Shown here: positions 18,853-28,734 of the stretch, in pieces
Position numbering within the stretch: the first letter of the stretch is position 1
Layout of the letters: each line of letters starts with the position of its first letter
Assembly: GCA_947177445.1 (NCBI GenBank)
Contig: CAMWUL010000003.1
Location: forward strand, 52,963 to 116,962
Direction of reading: 5' to 3'
DNA length: 64,000 nucleotides
From: an uncultured Lachnospiraceae bacterium
GTDB taxonomy: Bacteria; Bacillota; Clostridia; Lachnospirales; Lachnospiraceae
Program-made: the position numbers and the translations under genes
The notes under the pieces: model-generated
The model's input: the letters and a program-made list of their open reading frames with translations, nothing else
Databases searched by the model: none
What the model was told of the DNA's origin: nothing

Positions 18853-19681
18853 AGCTGCCGGGGGTGATTCCCACATATTTTCGGAACTGCCGGCAGAAAT
18901 GCTCTGTGTTTTGATATCCGCAGGAAGCGGCGGTCTCCGCAATACTTTGATCCGTATAGATGAGAAGGTCTCTTGCCTTGCGGAGCCTGCATTCGATCAC
19001 GTCGTCCATACAGGAGATTCCGAACTTCTGCTTGTAAAGCAGCTGCAGATGTCCCATACTGACATGCAGCTGCTTTGCCATTTCACCTACATTCCAGGGA
19101 AGCTGGGGATCATTTATGATCTGCCGGCGCAGCATCAGAAGCTCATGATCATGGGGAGAGGCGGCGTGATGCAGTACATCCTTCCGAAGCTTCAGAAAGA
19201 GAATGCGCAGAAGTTGCGACACTATTTGGCTGTCTTCTGCTGGAGCGAAGCGGTTCCGTTCATTGTCTGCAGTGTTGGACGGGACACCCATCATTTCTCC
19301 GGCATGGTGTTCCGTGCGAAGGGCAGCGGTCCATGAGGAGGTCTCCCAGGTCAGCAGCTGAATAAGGCTGTGACAATAGGCCGGGTCCGATACTGGAAAG
19401 GGACGGGCCATAAGAGGAAAAAGCCGTACATAGGACTCGTCCGACGCAAAGCGTATCCAGTCATTTCCGTAGGGCCCTCCGCTGGCTCCGTACCATATTT
19501 TGTGATGAGGAGGATAAAGGATGGCATGATGAGAGGGATATTCCTCGATCTGCCCATCTATCCAGAATTCTGCGGGAGTGCTTGTGATCAACAGCAGGTA
19601 GCAGTCGTAGCCTTCCGAAACATCAAATATAAAGTCGTCGGGATGTACGGCGTCGTAGCCGGTAAAATAGATTTGGTTCAT
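18743..19681 (-). CDS. AraC-family transcriptional regulator
   Basis: AraC HTH: NVGEMAKQLHVSMGHLQLLYKQKFGISCMDDVIECRLRKARDLL...SIAETAASCGYQNTEHFCRQFRKYVGITPGSFRKK; start 19681 behind AGGAGA. Confidence 0.88.
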   Translation of the reverse strand: MNQIYFTGYDAVHPDDFIFDVSEGYDCYLLLITSTPAEFWIDGQIEEYPSHHAILYPPHHKIWYGASGGPYGNDWIRFASDESYVRLFPLMARPFPVSDPAYCHSLIQLLTWETSSWTAALRTEHHAGEMMGVPSNTADNERNRFAPAEDSQIVSQLLRILFLKLRKDVLHHAASPHDHELLMLRRQIINDPQLPWNVGEMAKQLHVSMGHLQLLYKQKFGISCMDDVIECRLRKARDLLIYTDQSIAETAASCGYQNTEHFCRQFRKYVGITPGSFRKKRQAAGNGSLPQESALPASCPHKAPLFEVPNTR

Positions 19682-19913
19682 GGGGTCTCCTGTTGCGGCG
19701 GTATATGATAATACTGACAGTATACCAGGAAGATCGAAAGAATGCAATTGTTGCTGGCCGGCCGGACCTGTTTTGGGGAGAATGGAAGCTGACAGGATTC
19801 TAATCGGAGGATCGGTCAAAAAGATATGAGCAAAGGTCATTGTGGAGGGAAACAGGAGAGGATATAATAAATGCAGCGGAAATTTATGGCAGGTATATAC
19901 GGGAGAGGAGCTT

Positions 19914-21434
19914 ATGGCAAAAGAGGTGGTAATAGAGGTAAAAGAAGGGGCCCGGGCCCGGTTTCACAATAATGTGGACTACTGCGTGGGAACAGGCAGG
20001 ATGGGACTGGCCCTGACCCGGGAGTATCAGGAGCAGCTGAAGCTGGTGCAGCAGGAGATTGGTTTTCGTCATATCAGGGGACATGGGCTGTTCTGTGATG
20101 ACATGGCTATTTATCAGGAGTATGAGGAGGACGGGGTAAGGAAGGCGGAGTATAATTTCACCTACCTGGACCGGGTTATGGACAGCTATCTGGAGGCAGG
20201 GCTTCGTCCTTTTCTGGAGCTGGGATTTATGCCGGAAAAGCTGGCCAGGGGAACGCAAACAATATTTTACTGGAAAGGGAACACTACCCCTCCCAGAGAC
20301 TATGAGGAATGGCAGAGACTGGTGCAGGCTACTCTCCGGCATTTGATGGAGCGGTATGGGGAAACAGAGGTGGTACAGTGGCCTGTGGAGGTGTGGAACG
20401 AGCCTAACCTGCCGGGCTTTTGGGAACATGCGGACATGGAGGAGTATTTCAGGCTGTTTCAATATACTTTTGAAGCGGTAAAGCAGGTGGACGGACGGTT
20501 CCGGGTGGGAGGTCCGGCTGTCTGCGGCGGATCCGACGAAAAGTGGATCCGCGCCTTTCTGGAATTTTGCCGTGATCACAAAATAGAGATTGACTTTGTG
20601 ACCAGACATCACTATACCATCGAACAGCCTCTGGAGGAAGGACATTATGCCTATTCGCGGCTGATGGATCCGGAGGCCGGGTTTGCCAATCTTAGAACCT
20701 CCCGGGACATTATCGACAGCTTTCCGGAATACTGCGGGCTGCCTATTCACATTACAGAGTGCAATACCTCCTATACTCCAAAGGGAGTGATACATGACAC
20801 CAATCTGAACGCGGCGTTTATGGCACATCAGCTGTCCCGGCTGGGGGATGTGAATGAATCCTATTCCTATTGGACCTTCGGCGATGTGTTTGAGGAGCTG
20901 GGCGTGCCGTTTACCCCTTTCCATGGCGGCTTCGGACTGGTGGCGGAAGGGTGTATTCCCAAACCCACCTTCTGGACCTTTGCCTTTTACAAAAAGCTTC
21001 AGGACGGCGGAGGAGAGTGTGTCTATAAGGATGACAATATCGTGATTCTGAAGCGGGACGGGGGTTACCAGGGAGTCGCATGGAATGCAGCTGTCAAGGG
21101 CGGCGGTGAAAAAAAGATCAGGCTGTCTCTGCCGGCCTGTGGGGAGGAGTATTCGGTGCTGACCAGAACTGTGGATGAGGAGGTGTGCAATCCTCTGAAA
21201 ATCTGGCATGATCTGGGAGAGCCGGGGCATATCAGAGAGGATATGAGAAAGCTGCTTCGGGAGGCCGCGAGACCTTTCTGTGCCACCCAAAGGGTATGCG
21301 CTGCAGAGGGAAGAATTTGGCTGGAGTTGTGTGTCAGGAAGAATGGAGTGGTCTATTTTCAGGCGGATGCCGGCAGACTTGTGCCGGACAGAGGCTATGA
21401 CTACGAAAAGGTTGTATCGGAGACAGCGCCGTGA
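19914..21434 (+). CDS. GH39 beta-xylosidase-like
   Basis: PVEVWNEPNLPGFWEHADMEEYFRLF (acid/base) and LPIHITECNTSYTP (nucleophile); RBS gagaggag; track ORF starts at 19842. Confidence 0.9.
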   Translation: MAKEVVIEVKEGARARFHNNVDYCVGTGRMGLALTREYQEQLKLVQQEIGFRHIRGHGLFCDDMAIYQEYEEDGVRKAEYNFTYLDRVMDSYLEAGLRPFLELGFMPEKLARGTQTIFYWKGNTTPPRDYEEWQRLVQATLRHLMERYGETEVVQWPVEVWNEPNLPGFWEHADMEEYFRLFQYTFEAVKQVDGRFRVGGPAVCGGSDEKWIRAFLEFCRDHKIEIDFVTRHHYTIEQPLEEGHYAYSRLMDPEAGFANLRTSRDIIDSFPEYCGLPIHITECNTSYTPKGVIHDTNLNAAFMAHQLSRLGDVNESYSYWTFGDVFEELGVPFTPFHGGFGLVAEGCIPKPTFWTFAFYKKLQDGGGECVYKDDNIVILKRDGGYQGVAWNAAVKGGGEKKIRLSLPACGEEYSVLTRTVDEEVCNPLKIWHDLGEPGHIREDMRKLLREAARPFCATQRVCAAEGRIWLELCVRKNGVVYFQADAGRLVPDRGYDYEKVVSETAP

Positions 21435-21502
21435 CCATGGGCAGGGATGGGATTTTTGACTCAGGGAAGGGACCGGATCTGTAAAGAGGCGGGAGGTGTA
21501 CC

Positions 21503-22672
21503 ATGGAATTGTTCAAAAATAAGGAATATCGGAATGTATTTGCGGAACTGGGAAAAAGCCGGGAGGAGATCGAAGAGCGGCTGACGGAAATTACGGATAC
21601 CTTTTTTTACCGGGAGCAGGAGAAGGTTTACTTTCCGGCGGGAGAGGATATGGCCTACATCGAGGACACAGGCAACGTGGATGTGAGAACGGAGGGCATG
21701 TCCTATGGCATGATGCTCTGTGTCCAGCTGGATATGAAGGAGGAGTTTGACCGGATCTGGAAGTGGGCCAAAACCTATATGTGGATGGGAGAAGGGGAAA
21801 ATGAGGGCTATTTTGCCTGGTCCTGTGCTCCCGACGGAAGTAAAAACGCCTGGGGACCTGCTCCTGACGGAGAAGAATTTTTTGCAATGGCGCTGTTTTT
21901 TGCCGCACACCGCTGGGGGAACGGAGAGGGGATTTTTCACTATGAGCGGGAGGCCAGAGAGATTCTGCGGGCCTGTCTGCACAAGGGGGAGAACGGAAGA
22001 CCCGGACAGCCCATGTGGAACCGGGAGAATCTTCAGATTCTGTTTGTGCCCGGCAGTCCCTTTACGGATCCCTCCTATCATCTGCCTCATTTTTATGAAT
22101 TGTTTTCACTGTGGGCGGATCCCCAGGATCGGAGTTTCTGGAAGGAGGCTGCCGCCGCCAGCAGGAGATATCTGGTTGCCGCCTGTCATCCTATCACCGG
22201 TATGTCTGCGGAATATGCGGAATTTAACGGACGCCCTGTGACAAATGTTCCCTGGTCGAAGCAGCGCCATGACTGGTTTTTCAGTGATTCCTACCGGACG
22301 GCGGCCAATATCGGGCTGGATTATGAGTGGTTCGGCAAGGATCAGGGACAGCGGGCGGCGGCACAGCGGCTTCAGTATTGTCTGGGAGTGACCCACAAGG
22401 AGAGACCCTTTGGGGTTTTCGAGGTGGATGGGACGCCTGTGGAGCATGAGGCCCTGCATCCGGTGGCCATTACCGCAACCACTGCGCAGGGAGCTTTGGC
22501 AGTGCCGGAAAGACTTGACGGCCGGAGCCTTGGAGAGGCTGGCCGGCTGGCCCGCCTGTGGGTGGAGCGGTTCTGGAACCAGCCCATGCAGACGGGAAAA
22601 TACAGATATTATGACAATTGTCTGTACTTTTTTTCGTTTCTGGCACTGAGCGGGAGATACAGAATCTGGTAG
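21503..22672 (+). CDS. GH8 reducing-end xylose-releasing exo-oligoxylanase-like
   Basis: AYIEDTGNVDVRTEGMSYGMMLCVQLDMKEEFDRIWKWAKTYM, FAWSCAPDGSK, GPAPDGEEFFAMALFFA typical of the Rex subgroup of GH8. Confidence 0.9.
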   Translation: MELFKNKEYRNVFAELGKSREEIEERLTEITDTFFYREQEKVYFPAGEDMAYIEDTGNVDVRTEGMSYGMMLCVQLDMKEEFDRIWKWAKTYMWMGEGENEGYFAWSCAPDGSKNAWGPAPDGEEFFAMALFFAAHRWGNGEGIFHYEREAREILRACLHKGENGRPGQPMWNRENLQILFVPGSPFTDPSYHLPHFYELFSLWADPQDRSFWKEAAAASRRYLVAACHPITGMSAEYAEFNGRPVTNVPWSKQRHDWFFSDSYRTAANIGLDYEWFGKDQGQRAAAQRLQYCLGVTHKERPFGVFEVDGTPVEHEALHPVAITATTAQGALAVPERLDGRSLGEAGRLARLWVERFWNQPMQTGKYRYYDNCLYFFSFLALSGRYRIW

Positions 22673-22694
22673 GTGAAAAAGGAGGAGCATCAGA

Positions 22695-25022
22695 ATGATC
22701 AATCAGGCACTGACCATGCATCCCATGTTTTTTGACCCTTTGAATAAAAGGGTGGAGATGGGGGAATTCGGAAAGCCGGAGACCATCCGCTATGTGGAGG
22801 ACATCAGCGGGGTGCGGCTGTGGGAAAACGGTGATGTGACCTTTACCCTGTATGCGCCGGAGGCGGAAAGGGTGGAGGTGTCGGGCATCAGCGGCAGCTT
22901 TCCCAATGAAAGGATTGCTCTGGAAAGAGAAGAGGACGGCTGTTTTCGCCGGAGGGTGAAGGGAATCAGGCCGGGGTTCCACTATTTTGACTGGTTTGTG
23001 GACGGAGTGCGGATCCGGGATCCCCAGAGTCCCTTCTGTTATGGATGCTTTGAGCCCATCAACTTTTTTGAGGTGCCGGAGCCGGGAGAGGATTTTTATT
23101 ACCTGAAGGAGGTTCCTCACGGGGATGTGCGGATGGAAAAGTATCTGTCCGGGGAGAATTCCCATATGAAGGTATGTTTTGTCTATACGCCGCCGGGCTA
23201 TGACACGGATTCTCTGCGCAGATATCCTGTTTTGTACATTCAGCACGGCGTGGGAGAGAATGAGACGGGATGGATCTGGAACGGCAAGCTGAACCTGATT
23301 CTGGATAATCTCATCGCCGAGGGAAAATGCAGGGAAATGCTGGTGGTGATGTGCAGCGGCTATGCCTTTCAACCGGATTCGGATCCTGTGTTTTATCCCG
23401 GAGATTTTGACAGGGAGCTTATGGAGGACTGTATCCCTTATATAGAATCCCATTTCAGAGTTTATGGCAACAGATCTCACAGGGCCATGGCGGGACTGTC
23501 CCTGGGTTCTGCCCAGGCGGCTTTAACGGTGGAAAGGCATCCGGACTGCTTTGCTTATCTGGGAGTGTTTTCAGGGGTGGCTTTGGAGCCTGTGGAAGAA
23601 ATATCGGAGGAAAAGCGGCAAAAACCGGAGCTTGTGTTTCTTTCCTGCGGAAAGGGAGAGAGCGGCCTGCTGTTGAAGCAACGGGAAGTCGCCGATAAAA
23701 TAGAAGCGGCGGGGATTCCCTGCCGGTGCGAAAGCTACGAGGGCTTTCACGAATGGCATGTGTGGCGGAAGAGCCTGCGGGATTTTGTGCAGCTGCTGTT
23801 TGAGGATTCCTGTGAGGCGGAGAAAGAGACAGAAGGAGGTTTGACAGAGCCTGCAAGATCCAGGGAAGTAAGCTATTCTCAGGACCAGGCACTCCGGCAG
23901 ATGAGGGAAGAGAGTCTCCTGTTTTTTGATCCGGTGTATAAGCAGGTGATTTTTGCCGTGGATGAACAGGGAAGGCCTGCGGGACGGTACCAGGATATTC
24001 CCCGGGGAGTTGAAATGATCGGCCCGGGTCAGGGGGTTTTTCGCTTTTTTGCTCCCGGCGCAAAAACCGTGGAGGTGGATGTATTCGGAATGGAGCGGTT
24101 TTCGCTGGAACAGGAGACGGATCCTGCCCTGGAGGGATGGTGGATGGGAACCCTGTCAGGGATTTCGCCGGGCTTCCATTATCATGACTATTATGTAAAC
24201 GGGGTTCGGGCCGTGAATCCTCTGACGCCGACAGGATACGGCGCCTTCCGCACCATCGGTTTTTTTGAGGCGCCGGAGGAGGGATTCGAAGAATATCTTC
24301 CTGCAGATGTGCCCCATGGAAGCATTCATATGAATTATTACAAATCCACCCAGACAGGAAGGCAGAAGCTGTGCTATGTGTACACGCCGCCCGGGTATGA
24401 CCAGGCGCCGGAAAAGCGCTTTCCGGTGCTCTATCTCCAGCACGGAGGCGGAGAGAACGAGACAGGGTGGCTGTGGCAGGGGAAAATCGACCATATTGCA
24501 GACCGTCTCATTGCGGACGGGAAAATGCAGGAGATGATTGTGGTGATGAACACGGGCTATGCATTCCGGCCTGACGGCAGCAGTCATCCGGCCCTGGGAT
24601 CCTTTGACGAGGAGTTGACCCAGGACTGTATCCCTTTTATCGACAGTCATTATCGTACCGCTGCGGACAGGGACCACAGGGCCATGGCGGGATTGTCCAT
24701 GGGAGGCATGCAGACCCAGAAAACCGTATTCCGCTTTCCGGAGCTGTTTGCCTGGGCGGGCATTTTCAGCGGAGGGCTTACCTTAAAGAACAGTGAGGCT
24801 GACTACAGTGAGGTGCTTTTGGACAAAGAGCGGTTTGAAGACCGGTTCCGGCTGTTGTTTGCAGCCTGCGGAACAGAGGATGCCTTCTATGAGGGAACCA
24901 GAGAAAGCATGGATCAGGTGATTTCCCGGGAGGTTCCGCTGAAGGTGTTTGTGGAGCATGGGTATCATGACTGGACCTTCTGGAGACATTGCGTCAGAGA
25001 ATTTCTGCCGCTGCTGTTTTAG
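22695..25022 (+). CDS. Tandem-domain CE1-type esterase (feruloyl/acetyl-xylan esterase-like), two modules each with CBM48-like N-domain
   Basis: Two repeats: VRLWENGDVTFTLYAPEAERVEV..RAMAGLSLGS..FHEWHVW and GVFRFFAPGAKTVEV..RAMAGLSMGG..YHDWTFW. Confidence 0.88.
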   Translation: MINQALTMHPMFFDPLNKRVEMGEFGKPETIRYVEDISGVRLWENGDVTFTLYAPEAERVEVSGISGSFPNERIALEREEDGCFRRRVKGIRPGFHYFDWFVDGVRIRDPQSPFCYGCFEPINFFEVPEPGEDFYYLKEVPHGDVRMEKYLSGENSHMKVCFVYTPPGYDTDSLRRYPVLYIQHGVGENETGWIWNGKLNLILDNLIAEGKCREMLVVMCSGYAFQPDSDPVFYPGDFDRELMEDCIPYIESHFRVYGNRSHRAMAGLSLGSAQAALTVERHPDCFAYLGVFSGVALEPVEEISEEKRQKPELVFLSCGKGESGLLLKQREVADKIEAAGIPCRCESYEGFHEWHVWRKSLRDFVQLLFEDSCEAEKETEGGLTEPARSREVSYSQDQALRQMREESLLFFDPVYKQVIFAVDEQGRPAGRYQDIPRGVEMIGPGQGVFRFFAPGAKTVEVDVFGMERFSLEQETDPALEGWWMGTLSGISPGFHYHDYYVNGVRAVNPLTPTGYGAFRTIGFFEAPEEGFEEYLPADVPHGSIHMNYYKSTQTGRQKLCYVYTPPGYDQAPEKRFPVLYLQHGGGENETGWLWQGKIDHIADRLIADGKMQEMIVVMNTGYAFRPDGSSHPALGSFDEELTQDCIPFIDSHYRTAADRDHRAMAGLSMGGMQTQKTVFRFPELFAWAGIFSGGLTLKNSEADYSEVLLDKERFEDRFRLLFAACGTEDAFYEGTRESMDQVISREVPLKVFVEHGYHDWTFWRHCVREFLPLLF

Positions 25023-25046
25023 AGGCGGCATGTAAAGGAGGATAAA

Positions 25047-27035
25047 GTGGGAAAAATAGAGATTTCAGGAAAAACAGTAATTTTCCGCAGAAAGGATGAG
25101 ATCACGGTAATTGAGCCGCACGGGCAGAACTGTCTGCGCTGCCGTTCCACCAGGAATGCACAGATTTCTCAGGAGAACTGGACATTGCTTCCGCCTGTGA
25201 CAGAGGATTCCTGCGTTATTGAAGGCGATGAAAGCATGGTGACCATCACAAACGGTCAGATATCTGCCACCCTGGAGGCAGGTAATCCCTGGTACGGCGG
25301 GATCATTACTTATTACAGAGACGGAAAGACAATTCTTCACACCAAATACGAGGGAGATTATGTGAACAAGTATGTTCACAGGGAGGGGGATCTCTATCAG
25401 GTAAAGGCCATCTTTGATGCCAATGAGGGGGAGCATTTTTACGGGCTGGGACAGGAGACGGAGGATGCCTTTGACCGGAAGGGCAGCACCTGTAATCTGG
25501 TGCATTATAACACAAAATCTGCTCTTCCTTATCTATATTCCTCTCTGGGCTACGGATTTTTCTGGAACAATCCTTCTCCGGGAAGATGCGAGACCACCAG
25601 AAATCACACGCTGTGGTGCTCGGAAAGCGCTTATCAGATCGATTACCTTGTGTTTACAGGGGATAAGCCGGCTGATGTGATGAAAATATACTGTGACCTG
25701 ACAGGATATGCGCCCCGGTTTCCGTATTGGGCTTCCGGCTTCTGGCAGTGTAAGCTGCGGTATGAAAGCCAGGAGGAGCTTTTGGAGGTGGCCAGGGAGT
25801 ACAAGAGCAGGGGAATCCCCATCTCGGCTATTGTCATCGACTATTTCCACTGGACGGAGCAGGGAGAGTGGAAATTTGATCCCAAATACTGGCCGGATCC
25901 TGCGGCCATGTGCAGGGAGCTGGAGGAAATGGGAATTAAACCCATAGTGTCCATATGGCCCACCATCAATCCCAAAAGTGAAAACTACTGGACCATGAGT
26001 GAGGCTAATATGCTGGTGCGGACGGAGAACGGCCAGTACGGCACCTTTGATTTTTATGGCCAGCAGACCTTTATTGATCCCATGAACCCGGATACCCGTG
26101 CCTTTGTGTGGGATAAGGTAAAGGAGAATTATTATGACAAGGGGATCCGGAATTTCTGGCTGGACGAGGCGGAGCCGGAGGTACATCCCCAGCAGTTCGG
26201 TCATCTGCATTTTTACCTGGGAAACGGCGCCCAGACAGCCATGCTGTACCCCTATTATTATGTAAAGATGTTTTATGAGGGTCTGCGGCAGCAGGGGGAG
26301 GAGGAGATCATCTCCCTGACCAGAGCGGCCTATCCCGGCAGTCAGAAATACGGCGCGGCGGTGTGGAATGGAGATATCATGTCCGACTGGAATGCTCTGC
26401 GCCAGAGCGTCACCAGCGGTCTTTCCATGGCCATGTGCGGAATTCCCTGGTGGAACAGCGATATCGGAGGGTTCCTGATGGGAGATACGGAGAGCCAGGA
26501 ATTCCGGGAGCTTCTGGTGCGGTGGTTCCAGTTCGGTCTGTTCTGTCCCATTATGCGTCTGCACGGCTCCAGGCTGCGGACCAGGAATCAGGAGGAGCGG
26601 TACCCGGGAATCATCGAAAGAAGCGGCGGTCCCAACGAGATCTGGCGCTTTGGAGAAGAAAATTATGGGATCATCAAGGAATTGATCGAGCTGCGGGAAC
26701 GGCTTCGCCCTTATATTATGGAGCATATGGAGGAGGCCAGCCGCAGGGGAACGCCCCTGATGCGCCCCATGTTTTACGAGTATTACCAGGATCCGGAGTG
26801 CTATTGCCTGGAGGATCAGTATCTGTTCGGCCCGGATATTCTGTTCGCTCCCATTATGAGCAGGGGGCAGACGGAGCGGAGGGTGTATCTGCCGGAGGGC
26901 AGGTGGATTTTCGTTATGGACGGCCAGGTTTATGAGGGCAGCAGATGGATAACCGTGCAGGTGCGTCTGGATCAGTTTGCAGCATTTGTGAAAGAAGGAA
27001 GCAGCGTGATGGAAGCATTCAGGCACCCGGCGTAA
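25047..27035 (+). CDS. GH31 alpha-xylosidase-like
   Basis: GTG start behind aaaggagg; ISAIVIDYFHWTEQGEWKFD, NFWLDEAEPE (nucleophile), GIPWWNSDIGGF. Confidence 0.9.
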   Translation: MGKIEISGKTVIFRRKDEITVIEPHGQNCLRCRSTRNAQISQENWTLLPPVTEDSCVIEGDESMVTITNGQISATLEAGNPWYGGIITYYRDGKTILHTKYEGDYVNKYVHREGDLYQVKAIFDANEGEHFYGLGQETEDAFDRKGSTCNLVHYNTKSALPYLYSSLGYGFFWNNPSPGRCETTRNHTLWCSESAYQIDYLVFTGDKPADVMKIYCDLTGYAPRFPYWASGFWQCKLRYESQEELLEVAREYKSRGIPISAIVIDYFHWTEQGEWKFDPKYWPDPAAMCRELEEMGIKPIVSIWPTINPKSENYWTMSEANMLVRTENGQYGTFDFYGQQTFIDPMNPDTRAFVWDKVKENYYDKGIRNFWLDEAEPEVHPQQFGHLHFYLGNGAQTAMLYPYYYVKMFYEGLRQQGEEEIISLTRAAYPGSQKYGAAVWNGDIMSDWNALRQSVTSGLSMAMCGIPWWNSDIGGFLMGDTESQEFRELLVRWFQFGLFCPIMRLHGSRLRTRNQEERYPGIIERSGGPNEIWRFGEENYGIIKELIELRERLRPYIMEHMEEASRRGTPLMRPMFYEYYQDPECYCLEDQYLFGPDILFAPIMSRGQTERRVYLPEGRWIFVMDGQVYEGSRWITVQVRLDQFAAFVKEGSSVMEAFRHPA

Positions 27036-27086
27036 AGCCGTGAGCGCCGGTCAGGGATTCAGCCGCAGCGCTGCGGGGAGGAAATA

Positions 27087-28715
27087 ATGGCATATTTGAA
27101 AATTGCGGTCAGACAGCCGGAGGGGGAGTATTACCCGAAGGCGCTGGCGGACAGTGTTCATTTGTATTACAGTGAGGATGGACAACGCTTTGAGCCGTTG
27201 AATCAAAATTACGGAATACTTTTTGCTAGGGCCCAAATACGGGAGGATGATACTCTGGATGTAAGAGGATTGACGGATCCTGTGTTTGTGGAGCTGGAGA
27301 GCGGGTACGGCATTGCCGCGGAATGGGTGGACGGGGACGGAAACAGGGTGGCTCCGGATCAGGTATTGCTTTGGACCACAGAGGATTTTATCCGCTTCCG
27401 GGAGCATGGACCGGTGGAGAGAAAGCCCTGGAACTGTTTCCGGGTATTGGAGATTTCCCGGGAGCTGGGGGAAGAGATCCGCAGGGCCTGGACTCCTCTG
27501 CACGCGGTGTCGGTGAAGCTGCCGGATGAGATCCGTATATCCTCCTGGGAAGAGCTGGAGCAGATCAGGGCAAGGGTATGCTACAGCGACGGCTCCGCCG
27601 ATGAAAAGCGCATCTGCTGGAGCAGAGACAGCGCCGTGCAGGAGCAGGACGGGGTCTGGTGTCTGGAGGGAAGAGTGGACAGAACCGCCTACTCGTTTCC
27701 TTTGGCCGGCGGCTATGCGGATCCGGTGGTGTTTCGGTGGCAGGGCGCATGGTATTTCGTGGCTACGGATGATAACAGAAACGACATAGGAATCCGGGTG
27801 CGGAAGGCGGACAGCGTGGAGGGGCTTTTTGCGGAGGATGTAAGGGAATACTGCATTCTGGACTACGATGAGGACCGGGATTTGATCCAGACCTTCTGGG
27901 CGCCGGAATTTCATGTGATCGGGGGAGCGGTATATCTGCTGTTTGCCGTGGGAGGAAAGGCATGGTCGCCCCAGGCCCACATGATGAAGCTGAAAGAGGG
28001 CGGGAGCATTATCTGCAGAGAAGATTGGGAAGAGCCCGTCAGAGTCAGACGAAAGGACGGAAAGCTTCTTGCAGAGGACGGTATTACCCTGGACATGACG
28101 TATTTTTCGGCGGCGGGAAAATCCTGGCTGGTATGGTCTTACCGCCGCGGCATTGGCACAGAAAAGGACACCGGTTCCATGCTGTATATTGCCGCCGCGG
28201 ATGATGAGAAGCCCTGGCAGCTGGCCGGCGAGCCGGTACTGCTTTCCAGACCGTTTTACGCATGGGAGAATCAGGGGGGCACCATTAACAACGAAGGGCC
28301 TTATGCGCTGGTGCTGCAGGACCGGGTCTGGCTGGCTTTTTCCGGAGGCGCCGCCGGCGGCTGGTCCTATGCTGTGGGCTATTTGACGGCGGATGCCCGG
28401 AAGGATCTGCTGGATCCGGCAAATTGGGAGAAGACCCAGACGCCCTCGTTGTCCCATTACAGTATGGAAGAGATTCTGGGACCCGGGCATAATTCTTTCT
28501 TCCGGGATGAAGAGGATAAGATATGGATCGCTTATCACGGGCAGAAAAGGGATGGCTGCGGAGGCCGCTGTACGGCAATTCACCGGGTCCAGATTGACAA
28601 AAAAGGTTTCCCGGTTTTGAATCTGTGTCCGGAAAGGGATTTACCGGAGCATATGCGCAGGGTGGAAATCAGGGTGCATTGTCCGTGCCCGCCGGGAACG
28701 AAAATGGAAGCATAG
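27087..28715 (+). CDS. GH43-like protein: N-terminal incomplete propeller-like segment, Big_4-like domain, C-terminal GH43
   Basis: RARVCYSDGSADEKRICW (Ig-like), GGYADPVVFRWQGAWYFVATDDN, FWAPEFHVIGGAVYLLFA. Confidence 0.8.
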   Translation: MAYLKIAVRQPEGEYYPKALADSVHLYYSEDGQRFEPLNQNYGILFARAQIREDDTLDVRGLTDPVFVELESGYGIAAEWVDGDGNRVAPDQVLLWTTEDFIRFREHGPVERKPWNCFRVLEISRELGEEIRRAWTPLHAVSVKLPDEIRISSWEELEQIRARVCYSDGSADEKRICWSRDSAVQEQDGVWCLEGRVDRTAYSFPLAGGYADPVVFRWQGAWYFVATDDNRNDIGIRVRKADSVEGLFAEDVREYCILDYDEDRDLIQTFWAPEFHVIGGAVYLLFAVGGKAWSPQAHMMKLKEGGSIICREDWEEPVRVRRKDGKLLAEDGITLDMTYFSAAGKSWLVWSYRRGIGTEKDTGSMLYIAAADDEKPWQLAGEPVLLSRPFYAWENQGGTINNEGPYALVLQDRVWLAFSGGAAGGWSYAVGYLTADARKDLLDPANWEKTQTPSLSHYSMEEILGPGHNSFFRDEEDKIWIAYHGQKRDGCGGRCTAIHRVQIDKKGFPVLNLCPERDLPEHMRRVEIRVHCPCPPGTKMEA

Positions 28716-28734
28716 AGCTTGAAGGAGAGAGATT

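Noticed and set aside
19884-21290. 468-aa minus-strand ORF
   Set aside because: Antisense to a clear GH39 gene with catalytic motifs
25533-27026. 497-aa minus-strand ORF
   Set aside because: Fully antisense to the GH31 gene; amino-acid composition (His/Pro/Leu-rich) typical of shadow ORFs in GC-rich codons
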